DNA of 64,000 nt. Origin: Prevotellaceae bacterium UBA2448. Its GTDB lineage: Bacteria; Bacteroidota; Bacteroidia; Bacteroidales; Bacteroidaceae. Shown one piece after another: positions 52,573 through 61,451 of this stretch. The stretch covers positions 35,997 through 99,996 of the forward strand of contig DDQG01000001.1 of assembly GCA_002342585.1 (NCBI GenBank). The letters are read 5' to 3'. The translations under genes and the position numbers were made by a program. The number at the start of each line of letters is the position of its first letter. The first letter of the stretch is position 1. Below the pieces are notes generated by a model, which saw nothing but the letters and a program-made list of their open reading frames with translations, searched no databases and was not told the DNA's origin.

Positions 52573-53082
52573 ATGGAAACAAACGTAAAACTTTATACAC
52601 TGAATTTTGACGAGGTGAAGACCTATATTTGGGCTGCCGCTTTTGTGGTTTGCAACATGGTGCTGCCTCAGTTGTTCCACCTCATTCCGCAGGGCGGCAT
52701 CATATTTGCTCCGCTGTCGTTGGTCATTCTTGCCGGAGCTTACAAACTGGGATGGAAGGTAGGACTGCTGGCTGCAGTTGCTTCGCCTATCGTTAACCAT
52801 TACGCATTCGGAATGCCTGCTTGTGGTGTGCTTCAGGTTATGATGCTGAAACTCGTTATACTGGCACTCGTCGCAGGTTTTGCTGCAAAAAATTTCCGCA
52901 GTGCTTCGCTGCTTATGATTATAGGTGTGGTTCTTGCAAGTGAGGCTTTTGGCGGACTCGGTGAACTGCTCCTCACAGGTGGCATCAGTGCTACCGTTCA
53001 GGACTTCACACTTGGTTGGCCAGGTCTGCTGTTGCAAATTCTTGGAACTTATCTGATAGTTAAATATGTCACCTCAAACTGA
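52573..53082 (+). CDS. ECF-type transporter S-component-like membrane protein
   Basis: 169 residues from the ATG at 52573 (METNVKLYTLNFDEVKTYIW), five to six hydrophobic helices. GGIIFAPLSLVILAGAYKLGWKVGLLAAVASPIVNHYAFGM resembles substrate-binding S components of vitamin transporters. The substrate cannot be told from sequence. A structured leader precedes it and the SGNH hydrolase gene overlaps it by 17 bp. Confidence 0.72.
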   Translation: METNVKLYTLNFDEVKTYIWAAAFVVCNMVLPQLFHLIPQGGIIFAPLSLVILAGAYKLGWKVGLLAAVASPIVNHYAFGMPACGVLQVMMLKLVILALVAGFAAKNFRSASLLMIIGVVLASEAFGGLGELLLTGGISATVQDFTLGWPGLLLQILGTYLIVKYVTSN

Positions 53083-54226
53083 TTCCGAATCAATGAAATG
53101 GGTTGCCTGTTGGGGCAATGCTACCTCCATCACCAATCGTCGTGAGGCTGTATATGCCAAGGACTTAACCCTTCGCTATCCCGTTCGTATGTGCTTCGAC
53201 GGCACCATGCTTCGTTTCCGTTTTTCCAATCTCACAGGTACCGAACCCGTAACCCTTGCAAAAGTATTTGTGGGCCATACACCCATTACTTTTGCTGGCG
53301 AAAAGAGTGTTACACTCAAGCCTGGCACAGAGACGGAAAGCGATGCAATCAGTTATGCTGTACATCGTGGTGATACCATCGAGGTGAGTTTTTATCTGAA
53401 GGATTTTACCCAGATGAATAGCGGCACACTCATCACTGGTCCGCTTTCCAAGGGTTTCTATGCTTATGGCGACTATGCAGAGGCTGACGAACTGCCCCTC
53501 GATTTGAGCCGCAGCACCAACTGGTTCTATTTTCTCAACACTATAGACATCTTTACTTCAGCAGAGAATCATGCAATTGTTTGCTACGGCGATTCCATCA
53601 CTGCTCAGTCGTGGCCCGACTATATGGCTCAGATTGCTTTTGGCACAAATGCTTCTGTCATTCGGCGTGCCGTCAGTGGAACTCGCATCCTGCGTCAGTA
53701 CGACTGCATCACTTATCAGGCTTATGGCTTGAAGGGTGCAACTCGTTTCCCAATTGAGATGAATGTAGCCGGAGCTACCGATTTGATTATCCAACACGGC
53801 ATCAATGACATCATCCATCCTGTGGGTACTGATGTCAATCCTTTCCGTCCCTGGAGTGACCTGCCTACGGTAGAGGAGATGATAGATGGTGTAACTAAAA
53901 TCTATGTAGAACCTGCTAAGGCAAAAGGACTGAAGGTGTGGAGCGGTACTCTGTTGCCAATATTCGGTTGGCGCACATATAACGAAAACCGTGAACAAAT
54001 GCGCCAGCAGTTTAATGAATGGTTGCGTACATCACCCGTTTTCGATGGTTGTATCGACTTCGATGCAGCCGTTCGCAGTGTTACCAATCCAAAGGCTTTT
54101 GCTGACGGATTCGACAGTGGTGATCACCTACATCCAAGCGAAAGTGCCTACGAAACAATGGCTCAAACTGCAGCTCATAAACTCATTCGTAGCATGCACC
54201 GCTATGACCACGAAGAACTGTTTTAA
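53066..54226 (+). CDS. SGNH/GDSL family hydrolase
   Basis: 386 residues. A beta-rich N-terminal domain (about 1-165) precedes the SGNH hydrolase with catalytic Ser in VCYGDSITAQSWPDY (about 170-184), GINDIIHP (Asn block) and the Asp/His end SGDHLHPSESAYE. Likely an esterase acting on an acylated small molecule or glycan. No signal peptide is visible. The start may instead be the ATG at 53093 (MKWVACWGN). Overlap with the transporter-like gene suggests a shared substrate. Confidence 0.87.
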   Translation: MSPQTDSESMKWVACWGNATSITNRREAVYAKDLTLRYPVRMCFDGTMLRFRFSNLTGTEPVTLAKVFVGHTPITFAGEKSVTLKPGTETESDAISYAVHRGDTIEVSFYLKDFTQMNSGTLITGPLSKGFYAYGDYAEADELPLDLSRSTNWFYFLNTIDIFTSAENHAIVCYGDSITAQSWPDYMAQIAFGTNASVIRRAVSGTRILRQYDCITYQAYGLKGATRFPIEMNVAGATDLIIQHGINDIIHPVGTDVNPFRPWSDLPTVEEMIDGVTKIYVEPAKAKGLKVWSGTLLPIFGWRTYNENREQMRQQFNEWLRTSPVFDGCIDFDAAVRSVTNPKAFADGFDSGDHLHPSESAYETMAQTAAHKLIRSMHRYDHEELF

Positions 54227-54233
54227 CTTACCG

Positions 54234-55241
54234 TTATAGTCTAATGCCAAAGAATGCGCGCAATCTCCATTTCTGATTGTGCACTGTAAGAGTTTCCTCT
54301 GAACCGATGTTTGAGAAGTTATACACCATCGACAGACCGTAGAATATATTCTTTATCTGGTGAACTACAGCTCCGCGACCAGTAATGATTACTTCAGGGA
54401 AATTATAGTGCAGAGGTACTTTCACATCGTTTAATTTCACTGATGTGTGACTGTAAACTATGAAAGTGGGAAGGGCAGAGATGTGCAGCAGCCACCCCTT
54501 GCCGGGCACGAAATTGTAGGCATATCCGGCACCTATACCGATGTTGGTCATCAACAACTTTATAGTCTCCTCCCATTTGTAGTTTGCTCTTTGGTGCATA
54601 CCTGAAGCAGCCAACAGAAAACTGCCTGCCGAACGCTTCTGTATGTAACTCTGTGAGAATGCTGCCGGATAGGAAAATTTCTTATTGTTGAAAGCGTAAT
54701 AAAGATTCAGATTGAATGTAATCACAGTCAGTTTGTCGGCAGGTAAGTCAATACGAGGTTTCCCGTCTTGATCGTACCAACCATTAAAGTTCTTAGCATT
54801 CTGATAGATGAAATCCCAACCGAAACTCTTGCCGTAAGAGTTTAAATTTATCTCGTAATCGCGGTATTTCCCAGCAAGTTTGGCAGGGTTGAGGGCAAGA
54901 GCCAGAGAAAAGCCTCTGTAGGTAGCCCCCACGCTGAAAGTAGATTTGAAATTGGAATTTATCTCCGATTTGAAATGCGAACCCATTTCTCTTCCTTCCG
55001 ATTCAATCCTGTTTCCCGACAGATTGTAGCGAGCCTTAAGTGTCCACTTTGTCTTTGGGCGCACTACATAATTTGTGTCTATCTTACTGTTATAGTATCT
55101 CACCGCTAGCAAACTGTCAAGCCTGCGAAAGAAGTTTCCTGCCGACACAGTCGAGGTTATGCAGCTCATAACTGCAAAGAGTATTATGACCATCCAACTG
55201 TTGTTCGGAGACTTCTCTGTAATCATTTTCATCATAACCAA
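54234..55241 (-). CDS. DUF4421 family outer-membrane-type protein
   Basis: 335 residues with an N-terminal hydrophobic segment ending SAG (about 15-34; translation may start at one of the internal Met codons). The mature part is a run of amphipathic beta strands (WTLKARYNLSG, FSVGATYRGFSLALAL, LTVITFNLNLYYAFN, WRLRAFFGIRL at the very end with a terminal aromatic-rich strand), fitting a beta barrel. Family DUF4421; role unknown. Convergent with the SGNH gene, 7 bp apart. Confidence 0.82.
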   Translation of the reverse strand: MVMMKMITEKSPNNSWMVIILFAVMSCITSTVSAGNFFRRLDSLLAVRYYNSKIDTNYVVRPKTKWTLKARYNLSGNRIESEGREMGSHFKSEINSNFKSTFSVGATYRGFSLALALNPAKLAGKYRDYEINLNSYGKSFGWDFIYQNAKNFNGWYDQDGKPRIDLPADKLTVITFNLNLYYAFNNKKFSYPAAFSQSYIQKRSAGSFLLAASGMHQRANYKWEETIKLLMTNIGIGAGYAYNFVPGKGWLLHISALPTFIVYSHTSVKLNDVKVPLHYNFPEVIITGRGAVVHQIKNIFYGLSMVYNFSNIGSEETLTVHNQKWRLRAFFGIRL

Positions 55242-55336
55242 TAACTTTGTGAAGCCAAAGTTACAGATAATTTTCTCGTCTTACTAATTTTTCTTTGTTT
55301 TTTTGTAAATATCGCCAAATAGAGCATAATATAACT

Positions 55337-55804
55337 TTACAAAGTATTAATTTTGTTGCCTTTAAATCTCTCACCAACGAAACCTTCTCCCACATCGCCT
55401 GCGATTAAATCGAAATGCTTAAAAACGGGTGGAGTGGGCGATAAGTCGTAATAGTCCATCTCTGCTATGGGCAGACAGAAGTATTCCATCTGGTCATAAC
55501 TTGTGTAGAGACGGGACAGTACGGGATTGTTGTCATAAATCCATCGCTTCACATCATCCTCAACGTTGAAGTTCACCATTCCTGAACAACGAACAGAGAT
55601 GTTGCCCTTATAGGCTAAAATTTCCACATTGGGGTTCTGACGCAATTCGTTCCAAACGGCTTTCTTGGCAGAAGTGGCAAAGTAGAGCACGTGCCCTTCC
55701 TGCTTCATGATTTGGAAGATGCGCAACTTAGGCAGATTGCCCTCGCTGGTAGCAAGGGCAATCTCTTTGTGGTCTTTCAGAAACTGAATAGCTTTGTCAA
55801 ACAT
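55337..55804 (-). CDS. pyridoxamine 5'-phosphate oxidase-like flavoprotein
   Basis: 155 residues from the ATG at 55804 (MFDKAIQFLKDHKEIALATSEG); an ATG at 55816 would overlap the cupin stop. Split-barrel FMN-binding fold with LRIFQIMKQEGHVLYFATSAKKAVWNEL and NISVRCSGMV. Probably reduces a small molecule; not a true PdxH. Co-transcribed with the cupin gene. Confidence 0.86.
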   Translation of the reverse strand: MFDKAIQFLKDHKEIALATSEGNLPKLRIFQIMKQEGHVLYFATSAKKAVWNELRQNPNVEILAYKGNISVRCSGMVNFNVEDDVKRWIYDNNPVLSRLYTSYDQMEYFCLPIAEMDYYDLSPTPPVFKHFDLIAGDVGEGFVGERFKGNKINTL

Positions 55805-55809
55805 ATTAC

Positions 55810-56265
55810 TTACCATTTCAGTTCGTCCTGTAGGATAACACCATCAGTCATTGGACTGTCAGCCTCTGTGAAGGCATTTGCTTTGTACTGGATGCAGAGC
55901 ATTGTCAGGTTGTCTTTGCCTGTGTTCTTCAGTGCACGCTTGCCATCTGGAGATACACGAATAATTGTGCCTTCGCTAACTGGGAAAATTTCTCCATCTA
56001 CCTGATACTTACCTTCACCCTTTAGGATGATGTAGAGTTCTTCGTGAGTTTTATGGGTGTGAAGAAAACCGCTATCCTGACCAGGAACGAGAGTCTGGAA
56101 TGAGAATTCGCTACCTGTAGCTCCTACTGCCTGTCCTGCGAACACCTTACCTTTTATAATAAAGTCAGCTCCCATTGGCAACTCATGTTCGATGATTTCA
56201 TTTACTTTACCTACACTCACTGCTTTGAAGTTCTTGCCTTCCTTAATTGTCTCAATCTGTTTCAT
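55810..56265 (-). CDS. cupin-domain protein
   Basis: 151 residues from the ATG at 56265 (MKQIETIKEGKNFKAVSVGK). Cupin motif 1 as HTHKTHEELYIILKGEGKYQVDGE and motif 2 as PVSEGTIIRVSPDGKRALKN. Metal-binding small-molecule or sensor protein. Divergent from the HxlR regulator gene, which is a likely controller. Confidence 0.9.
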   Translation of the reverse strand: MKQIETIKEGKNFKAVSVGKVNEIIEHELPMGADFIIKGKVFAGQAVGATGSEFSFQTLVPGQDSGFLHTHKTHEELYIILKGEGKYQVDGEIFPVSEGTIIRVSPDGKRALKNTGKDNLTMLCIQYKANAFTEADSPMTDGVILQDELKW

Positions 56266-56308
56266 AATTTCTAAAGTTTTAAAATGTTGTTGTTTTGTTT
56301 TGACGCTG

Positions 56309-56316
56309 CAAAGGTA
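56309..56316 (-). promoter_or_regulatory. -7 box of the cupin-flavoprotein operon
   Basis: TACCTTTG on the minus strand, 43 bases before the cupin ATG. Confidence 0.6.
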
Positions 56317-56460
56317 TGGCGACTTTTTAATTTCCACAAGAAGGCACTTTTTGGTGGGATAGTTACCAAAAAGTAGGAATTGAGATGTTATCGAACTTCT
56401 TCACAATCTACATTAACTTACATTAACACAGTATAATGTCGTTACTTGGTAACTATTTGT

Positions 56461-56468
56461 TACTTTTG
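56461..56468 (+). promoter_or_regulatory. -7 box of the HxlR regulator
   Basis: TACTTTTG in the divergent gap; the leader that follows contains TCAACT heptamer repeats (about 56481-56515). Confidence 0.5.
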
Positions 56469-56520
56469 CAATGATAACGATAACTCTCAACTGTCAACTC
56501 TCAACTTTCAACTAAAAAAA

Positions 56521-56865
56521 ATGGCAGATATTCAAGCACAGTATTTTAATTGTCCTATCAGGCAAGTGGTAAGTCGTTTTGGCGACAAGTGGTCTATGTT
56601 GGTGCTCTATATGCTTCACACCAGCGATACAGGTGTGTTGCGTTTTAATGAGATTCGCCGTCTGATGACAGATTGTTCCCAGAAGATGCTTTCACAGACT
56701 TTGAAGAATTTGGAACAGACCCATCTTGTGCATCGCGAGGTATATCCAGAGGTTCCTCCTCGTGTGGAGTATTCTCTTACTGATACGGGCAAATCGCTGA
56801 TGCCTGCACTCACTGCTCTGATCGTTTGGGGCAAGGAACATTTCAATGAAATAGTTACAGATTAA
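56521..56865 (+). CDS. HxlR family winged-helix regulator
   Basis: 114 residues from the ATG at 56521 (MADIQAQYFNCPIRQVVSRF). CPIRQVVSRFGDKWSMLVLYML and the recognition region MTDCSQKMLSQTLKNLEQTHLVHREVYPEVPPRVEYSLT are the HxlR core with the sensor-type Cys at 11. Divergent from a cupin and flavoprotein pair, the usual redox- or electrophile-responsive layout. Confidence 0.93.
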   Translation: MADIQAQYFNCPIRQVVSRFGDKWSMLVLYMLHTSDTGVLRFNEIRRLMTDCSQKMLSQTLKNLEQTHLVHREVYPEVPPRVEYSLTDTGKSLMPALTALIVWGKEHFNEIVTD

Positions 56866-56869
56866 TAGT

Positions 56870-57178
56870 ATGTTACTTCCCAAATTCATAATCACGATGG
56901 ATGGGGTGTTTCGCCTCGGAATGGTGAACCAGCACAAGCACCTGCTGAAGCCAGGCGATCAGTGTATCGGAGGCGGTTACTACCAGTTTGACTTCGTTTC
57001 CAACCGTTTGCTTTTAGACAGGGAATCTTACGACTTCGGACGTCCCAGATGGCACCTTTTGGAAACCCTGAAAGTACCCTCCACCTATCGTGGTCTTCGT
57101 ATCATCTACACCTACGACGATGGTTCCCAAGAGGACTTCGATGTCAGCGAAGAATTAAAGGTAGAGTATTACGATTGA
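56870..57178 (+). CDS. conserved hypothetical protein
   Basis: 102 residues, no signal peptide or membrane segment; compact, with many Tyr/Phe and Asp/Glu, ending FDVSEELKVEYYD. Four bases after the HxlR gene, so co-transcribed. No known domain recognised. Confidence 0.72.
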   Translation: MLLPKFIITMDGVFRLGMVNQHKHLLKPGDQCIGGGYYQFDFVSNRLLLDRESYDFGRPRWHLLETLKVPSTYRGLRIIYTYDDGSQEDFDVSEELKVEYYD

Positions 57179-57192
57179 TTCTATCCTAACTG

Positions 57193-57224
57193 TTTGTATA
57201 AAATGCTGTTTTTTCGTACATTTG
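57193..57224 (+). promoter_or_regulatory. promoter of the small Cys protein and EamA transporter
   Basis: TTTG at 57193-57196, 20-bp spacing, TACATTTG at 57217-57224. Confidence 0.65.
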
Positions 57225-57262
57225 TGCCATACATTATAAATTGAATAAAATAATAAGTTCTT

Positions 57263-57445
57263 ATGGCACACAATTGTGAAACATGTAAGTTTAGGGCTCA
57301 CTACGACAAAAAGCCCAATTCATTATTAGGAAGATTCTGGCGTTGGCACATTAACTTCTGCCCAGGCTGGAAAGGTTACTTTACTTCTCAGACTGAAGAA
57401 AAGAAAGCAGAACTGAGAGCAAAGTACAACTTCACTAAGTATTAG
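57263..57445 (+). CDS. small conserved hypothetical protein, 60 residues
   Basis: MAHNCETCKFRAHYDKKPNS at the N-terminus has CxxC (5-8), and a lone Cys and several Trp follow (FWRWHINFCPGWKGYF). Basic, no signal peptide. A good promoter and a 1-bp gap to the EamA gene support a real gene. Possibly metal-binding; function unknown. Confidence 0.75.
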   Translation: MAHNCETCKFRAHYDKKPNSLLGRFWRWHINFCPGWKGYFTSQTEEKKAELRAKYNFTKY

Positions 57446-57446
57446 A

Positions 57447-58379
57447 ATGAAACATAAAGGAATAATCTGTGGTATACTGGCTGCTATCTGTTATGGTACG
57501 AACCCTTTAGGAGCTTTACCACTCTATGCGGAGGGCGTGAATACGGCGTCGGTTCTGTTCTTCCGCTTTTCTATTGCTACGGTGATACTGGGTGTTATCC
57601 TGGCAGCAAAACGTAAGAATCTTGCTGTGACGAGAGGTGAACTGGCTACGATGGCAAGTCTTGGAGTCTTGATGGCTGCGTCGAGTATCACGTATTATCA
57701 GAGTTTTCACTTCATGGATGCGGGCATAGCTTCCACTATTCTGTTCGTTTATCCTGTGATGGTTGCTGTCATCATGGCAACTTTCTTCCGAGAGAGGGTT
57801 ACGGCTACTACCATTACTTCCATTATCCTTGCTTTGGTTGGTATTTGCCTCCTTTATAAGGGTGATGCAGGTGTGTCGCTTAGCATGATAGGAATACTTT
57901 TGGTAATGGTGTCGTCACTAACTTATGCCGTGTATATTGTAATTGTCAACCAATCGAATATTCGCATGTCAACAATGAAACTTACGTTTTATGTACTGCT
58001 GATATGTGCAACTTGTCTCTTGGCTTATTCGTTTACTTCGCCCGAACTGCATCTGATGTTGCCGCCCTCGCCCCGTGCGTGGTTCTTTGCCTGTTGGCTG
58101 GGCTTGATGCCAACTGTGCTTTCCTTGGTATTCATGACTATCGCTGTTCACGAGGTTGGAGCCACACCTACAGCTATTATGGGAGCCTTGGAACCACTGA
58201 CGGCAGTGGCTATCGGTGTCCTGGTCTTTGGCGAATCGTTTACTTTTCGCCTTGCCGTCGGAATAGTACTTATCCTTTCTGCAGTATTTCTGATTGTGCT
58301 GAGCAAACGTTTCCATCTGCACACCATAAAAAATAGAATAACTATGCTTGTCAAGAAAACCTGGCGCTGGAAATCATAG
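57447..58379 (+). CDS. EamA/DMT family transporter
   Basis: 310 residues, ten hydrophobic helices in two EamA repeats (ILAAICYGTNPLGALPLYA... and SLTYAVYIVIVNQSN...), ending with the usual basic cytoplasmic tail. Exports or imports small metabolites; substrate unknown. Confidence 0.92.
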   Translation: MKHKGIICGILAAICYGTNPLGALPLYAEGVNTASVLFFRFSIATVILGVILAAKRKNLAVTRGELATMASLGVLMAASSITYYQSFHFMDAGIASTILFVYPVMVAVIMATFFRERVTATTITSIILALVGICLLYKGDAGVSLSMIGILLVMVSSLTYAVYIVIVNQSNIRMSTMKLTFYVLLICATCLLAYSFTSPELHLMLPPSPRAWFFACWLGLMPTVLSLVFMTIAVHEVGATPTAIMGALEPLTAVAIGVLVFGESFTFRLAVGIVLILSAVFLIVLSKRFHLHTIKNRITMLVKKTWRWKS

Positions 58380-58587
58380 AAATGAGGAGCTGTACTTTAT
58401 ATACTGTTTATACAAGTGCTGTTTCAGGGGTTTTCCCGAATGTAATATGTGTTAATTATAATAATGTATAAAATGAGTTCGTCACGGATTTGCTGGATCT
58501 TCAGATGCAGCATTACTTCCTGCCATCACTATCGACCTGAGTTGTGCTCCCTACACTGTGGCTCCTTCTGTCAGTTGCCGGTGATGT

Positions 58588-58761
58588 TTATACCTTTATC
58601 TTTTTAATCACTTTGGCAGGTACACCGCCAACTACCACATTGGATGAGATTTTCAGACATAGTTCATGACTCCGAATCATCTCAGCCTCCACATTTTGCA
58701 TACGAGGGTCTCTCTTGTCGCCCGCCCCGGTGGCATCTATCATGTCAAACATGCTATTCAT
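58588..58761 (-). pseudogene. remnant of a hexapeptide acetyltransferase
   Basis: The last 20 codons before the stop at 58588-58590 read KISSNVVVGGVPAKVIKKIK, nearly the same as the C-terminus of the intact acetyltransferase at 63318-63887 (VEPNTIVGGVPAKVIKKIE). The preceding about 35 codons are open but do not match that family, and the left-handed helix repeats are missing. I read it as a decayed copy. The 58380-58587 stretch holds nothing else I can name. Confidence 0.6.
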
Positions 58762-58801
58762 GTTAAAGCTAAAAGAGGAAATACTTCATTTGGCTCCATA
58801 G

Positions 58802-59362
58802 TCATTGATTACTCTCTGCCCACTTTTTTATGTCTTCCTTCGAAGCTCGGTTAAGCAATTTACCTTCTTTCCAATTGATGTCGGGGTAGGTAGCTTTCAG
58901 GTCTTCACAGGCATTCTTGATGCTGCTGCTACCGGAGGTGGCAAAAGGAATGACGGTCTTGCCCTGAAAGTCGTAGGACTCCAAGAAGGTGTTGATAATC
59001 CTCGGGCAGGTGTTCCACCAGATAGGAAAACCTACATAGACAATGCTGTACTTCTTCATGTCTGCGACTTTCCCGCTGATAGCAGGACGCGATTTCTTAT
59101 CCTGCATCTCCACGCTGCTACGGCTATGTTTGTTGCGCCAGTCGAGGTCGGCATCTGTGTAGAGTTTATCTGGCTTAATCTCGTACAGGTCAGCACCAGC
59201 TACTTCAGCCAGTTGCTGTGCAATGCCTTTTGTCACACCCGAGGCAGAAAAATAGGTTACTAACACTTTCCTGTTTTTGTTCACCTTTGTTTTGTTTGCT
59301 TGTGAGCAGACACTCAGGCTAATAGTCAGGAGTGCTGCCATCATTAAAAGAGTCTTTTTCAT
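58802..59362 (-). CDS. exported flavodoxin
   Basis: 186 residues from the ATG at 59362 (MKKTLLMMAALLTISLSVCSQ), with a signal peptide, possibly a lipoprotein signal at Cys19. Flavodoxin fold: FMN phosphate loop TYFSASGVTKGIAQQLAE, FPIWWNTCPRIINTFLE, and ATSGSSSIKNACEDLKA. An exported flavodoxin-like electron carrier or quinone reductase is likely. Confidence 0.88.
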   Translation of the reverse strand: MKKTLLMMAALLTISLSVCSQANKTKVNKNRKVLVTYFSASGVTKGIAQQLAEVAGADLYEIKPDKLYTDADLDWRNKHSRSSVEMQDKKSRPAISGKVADMKKYSIVYVGFPIWWNTCPRIINTFLESYDFQGKTVIPFATSGSSSIKNACEDLKATYPDINWKEGKLLNRASKEDIKKWAESNQ

Positions 59363-59486
59363 TTTTGTTTCGGTTTTAGGATAATATTTCCGATAGCAAA
59401 AGTACGCAATTAATTCCAAAACGCAATATGTTCATTATATAAATATGTGCACACATAAAAAAAGTTGAGGAATAAACTATTTTTTG

Positions 59487-59494
59487 TACCTTTG
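59487..59494 (+). promoter_or_regulatory. -7 box of the GNAT gene
   Basis: TACCTTTG, 34 bases before the ATG at 59529. Confidence 0.6.
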
Positions 59495-59528
59495 CAACTT
59501 GAACGGAAAAAACAAGTTGTAAACTAAA

Positions 59529-59990
59529 ATGGTAAGAAAAGCCGATAAAGGAGACATTAATGCCCTGATAAAACTGTTGTATCAGGCAGATGCTGTGCAC
59601 AATGGCATCCGTCCTGACCTTTTCAAGTCGAACACCCCCAAGTATGATGTACAAGAGTTGGAGGCAATCATCAGCGACGATAGTAAGCCCATATTCGTAT
59701 ATGACGACGGAGGGGTAGTGGGGCATGCTTTCTGTCAGCTCATTGAGGTGAGAAATCATCGACTGCTACAAGACATAAAGACGTTGTATATAGATGACAT
59801 ATGCGTTGACGAGGCGGTTCGCGGCAAACACATAGGAAAAGCACTGTTTGAATATGTGCGCGACTACGCCAAGTCTATAGGCTGCTATAACATCACCCTC
59901 AACGTATGGGAAGGTAACGACTCCGCATCAGCCTTCTATAAGAGTATGGGTATGAAGGTGCAGAAAACGGGTATGGAGACAATTTTGTGA
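59529..59990 (+). CDS. GNAT family N-acetyltransferase
   Basis: 153 residues. The acetyl-CoA loop is ICVDEAVRGKHIGKALFEYVRDYA (about 93-116), followed by NITLNVWEGNDSASAFYKSMGM. Acetylates an unknown amine, or a ribosomal protein N-terminus. Confidence 0.92.
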   Translation: MVRKADKGDINALIKLLYQADAVHNGIRPDLFKSNTPKYDVQELEAIISDDSKPIFVYDDGGVVGHAFCQLIEVRNHRLLQDIKTLYIDDICVDEAVRGKHIGKALFEYVRDYAKSIGCYNITLNVWEGNDSASAFYKSMGMKVQKTGMETIL

Positions 59991-60038
59991 TTTAGTAGCT
60001 TGTCAAACATATCGCTTACCATTTCAGTTCTTGACCGG

Positions 60039-60539
60039 TTATGAGTTCAGACATTTCATAACCTGTATTTCCATTTCTTTGCCCGTCCATTCTTCTCCAT
60101 CAATTAGGTAGGAGGCTGTACCTGTAGTAATAAAACCGACAGACTCATAGCATCGTATGGCAGAGGGATTGTTATCGAATACGCCAAGGGTGATTTTGTG
60201 TGCATTGAAATCCTGTTCAGCTTTCTGAATGGCTAATTCCAACATCTGTTTACCATAACCTTCCCCCCTGAATTGATTATCTATGATAATAAATCCCAAG
60301 CGAATAATAGTCTTTGATGAATCAGGATAACGTAGTATCAGATGCCCCACAATCTTTCCATTATCATCGATTGCTGTAAAAGGGAAAATGTTATCGTTGG
60401 CATATTGCATTAGCATATCCTCTGGTTTTGGAGGATAGGATGAATACCTGTCTGCGCTCCATTTCCGAAAATCAGTTTTATCCTTTATCCATGAGAGGAT
60501 AATAGGTGCATCATCAATATCAAATGGTCTTAAAGTCAT
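60039..60539 (-). CDS. GNAT family N-acetyltransferase (RimJ/RimL type)
   Basis: 166 residues. LRPFDIDDAPIILSWI start, FIIIDNQFRGEGYGKQMLELAIQKA loop, GVFDNNPSAIRCYESVGF. Substrate unknown. Confidence 0.92.
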   Translation of the reverse strand: MTLRPFDIDDAPIILSWIKDKTDFRKWSADRYSSYPPKPEDMLMQYANDNIFPFTAIDDNGKIVGHLILRYPDSSKTIIRLGFIIIDNQFRGEGYGKQMLELAIQKAEQDFNAHKITLGVFDNNPSAIRCYESVGFITTGTASYLIDGEEWTGKEMEIQVMKCLNS

Positions 60540-60563
60540 GGTCCTTGACTATCTCTCGTTAAA

Positions 60564-61358
60564 TTACAATGCTATTATAGTCCCACATTTGAAAGACTGT
60601 AATTGCTCACCCATCACGTTTTTCATGTTCTCAAACACTTGGTCGCCTGTACAATGGCTTGTATAGAATTGAGTATATGGATAATTTGCTTTCAGGCTTT
60701 GAGCCAAAGCATTTATTTCCTCCTTTGTTTCATATCCGTCGAGCAAGTGGAAACCACCGACAACGGTATGAACAGACCATGGACAAGCTTCCAGAATATT
60801 TACCAGACCACTATGAGCACAGCCAGTAAACAGAAGTCCGTCCACATAAAAAGCCAGTTCATGACGGAAGTCATCATGGACAAGACTACCGTCACCTGTT
60901 TCTGTAAATAAGTTTCGGTTGCCTTTTGGTATAGGATGAACTTGTGGTATGTGGGCTATGACATGAATGCCGTCGGCTATCTCACAGGTTTTGCTTATTA
61001 TAAGTAGCCGTTCTTCGTGAATGCTAGGCCAGACAGTTGTTATGCTATGCTGATGTCCTCGTTTTGAGAAGAATTTTTCGTTTATGGCATCAGGTGAGAC
61101 AATAACCTTGGCTTTGTTGTTGATTGCAATGAGATGCTTCAGACCTCCTGCATGGTCACTATGCCCGTGGGAGATAAACACATAGTCAACTCCACTGAGG
61201 TCTCTCCTTAATTGCTCTGCATTTCTGATAAACATATCGCTGGCTCCCGTATCAAGTAAGATACGGTGACGCTCTGTTTCCAAGAGTATTGACAGCCCAT
61301 GTTCAGTTTCCAGAACTGGGTCATTTGTGCGATTATCTACAAGTACAGTCCACCTCAT
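60564..61358 (-). CDS. MBL-fold metallo-hydrolase
   Basis: 264 residues. Metal-binding ISHGHSDHAGGLKHL (about 57-71), a later TGCAHSGLVNILE, and VVGGFHLLDG match the dihydropteroate-synthase-linked MBL subfamily. Substrate unknown. Upstream of a GNAT gene with a 24-bp gap. Confidence 0.92.
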   Translation of the reverse strand: MRWTVLVDNRTNDPVLETEHGLSILLETERHRILLDTGASDMFIRNAEQLRRDLSGVDYVFISHGHSDHAGGLKHLIAINNKAKVIVSPDAINEKFFSKRGHQHSITTVWPSIHEERLLIISKTCEIADGIHVIAHIPQVHPIPKGNRNLFTETGDGSLVHDDFRHELAFYVDGLLFTGCAHSGLVNILEACPWSVHTVVGGFHLLDGYETKEEINALAQSLKANYPYTQFYTSHCTGDQVFENMKNVMGEQLQSFKCGTIIAL

Positions 61359-61451
61359 AACCTGTAGATAAGAAAATTGCTGAATACTTGATTTTACGTT
61401 TCTTCAGTTTCATTTTGCTGTAATATTATGCTTAACCAGTTGACTTTCGGT

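Noticed and set aside
58666..58854. 62-residue plus-strand open frame
   Set aside because: Antisense to the acetyltransferase remnant and overlapping the flavodoxin gene; no support as a gene.
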